A DNA stretch of 64,000 bases, from NCBI RefSeq assembly GCF_038784515.1, contig NZ_CP152376.1:3286001-3350000 (forward strand), written 5' to 3'. The translations under genes were made by a program, and so were the position numbers. Shown here one piece after another: positions 63,386 to 64,000 of this stretch. Within the stretch, counting starts at the first letter, position 1. Each line of letters opens with the position of its first letter. This DNA comes from Rhodoferax sp. GW822-FHT02A01. Lineage in GTDB: Bacteria > Pseudomonadota > Gammaproteobacteria > Burkholderiales > Burkholderiaceae_C. The notes below the pieces were generated by a model. The model saw nothing but the letters and a program-made list of their open reading frames with translations. It made no database searches and had not been told where the DNA came from.

Positions 63386-63469
63386 CCCGTCCGGGCTCAC
63401 TGCGTGTAGCCCGTTCCCCCCTTGCAGGGGGCAATACCGGCGGACCGGCGAAGCCGGTTCCGCGGTATT
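63386..63469 (-). repeat. Palindromic intergenic repeat between cbbP and tkt
   Basis: Three hairpins follow in series: GGGCT (63393-63397) with AGCCC (63408-63412), CCCCC with GGGGG around TTGCA (63416-63431), and AATACCG (63433-63439) with CGGTATT (63463-63469), the last enclosing further pairing. Its CCCCC-stem plus CACTGCGTG block resembles copies A and B read from the opposite strand. It could lower tkt expression or protect the upstream message. Confidence 0.65.
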
Positions 63470-63522
63470 CCTGGACAAGACACAGCGCTCGCAGCGTGCT
63501 TCTCTCTCACTTGATTTTTTGT

Positions 63523-64000
<478 letters not shown>

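Overview
The window is a GC-rich, gene-dense chromosomal segment. It is most consistent with a betaproteobacterium of the family Comamonadaceae, and Rhodoferax-like by gene content. That placement is an inference. It rests on a form II RuBisCO with cbbQ/cbbO, a cbbR-cbbYEFPT operon, a urtABCDE urea importer, a UraD-AllC fusion, a PEP-CTERM protein, and a family of GC-rich intergenic palindromic repeats. I saw no rRNA, tRNA, insertion sequence, prophage or CRISPR array.

Positions 1-8346 (+) hold urtA (5' end cut off), urtB, urtC, urtD and urtE, then a periplasmic-sensor/PAS/GGDEF/EAL protein and chorismate lyase. Positions 8353-35297 form one large nitrogen-scavenging island for purines. Its parts are: (a) a leftward operon gntR-puuE-(uraD-allC)-M20 hydrolase-ABC transporter-ureD; (b) rightward hiuH, xdhC and puuD; (c) leftward 8-oxoguanine/guanine deaminase and xdhAB, with a Crp/Fnr-type regulator between them; (d) a rightward LysR gene and a BMP-type purine/nucleoside importer, followed by a Rieske oxygenase, an adenine deaminase and a guanine deaminase. 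Together these can convert adenine and guanine through xanthine, urate, hydroxyisourate, OHCU, allantoin and allantoate to ureidoglycolate and ammonia/urea, and urtABCDE can import urea. Of urease itself only ureD is present.

Positions 35365-43741 hold housekeeping genes (dcd, an RhlE-type helicase, apaH, a CBS-domain membrane protein, an ElyC-like protein, an HTH-receiver regulator, an MFS transporter, ybgC) and three tiny unrecognised genes. A candidate small RNA at about 43860-43945 carries an anti-Shine-Dalgarno loop and faces the end of cbbO. Positions 43961-48398 (-) are cbbM-cbbQ-cbbO.

Positions 48809-58765 are accessory: small proteins, a PEP-CTERM protein with a secreted phosphoesterase, a PilZ protein, an orphan LivM-like permease with a hydrolase, an Aer-like chemoreceptor, a TetR gene broken by a probable single-base frameshift, a small heme-copper-oxidase-like membrane protein and a DMT exporter. 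Positions 58867-64000 hold cbbR, divergent from cbbY-rpe-cbbF-cbbP-tkt (tkt is cut by the window end). Both cbb loci carry the same CbbR-type box, ATYAG-N6-CTGAT, so they probably form one regulon.

Three sequence-level observations stand out. First, two copies of a GC-rich repeat sit inside operons and are read in the same frame. One encodes a 29-codon mini-ORF that joins urtC to urtD with ATGA overlaps at both ends. The other encodes the C-terminus of the purine importer ATPase. Second, there is the anti-SD-loop small RNA candidate. Third, a Rieske oxygenase with intact iron-ligand motifs lies between purine import and purine deamination genes.
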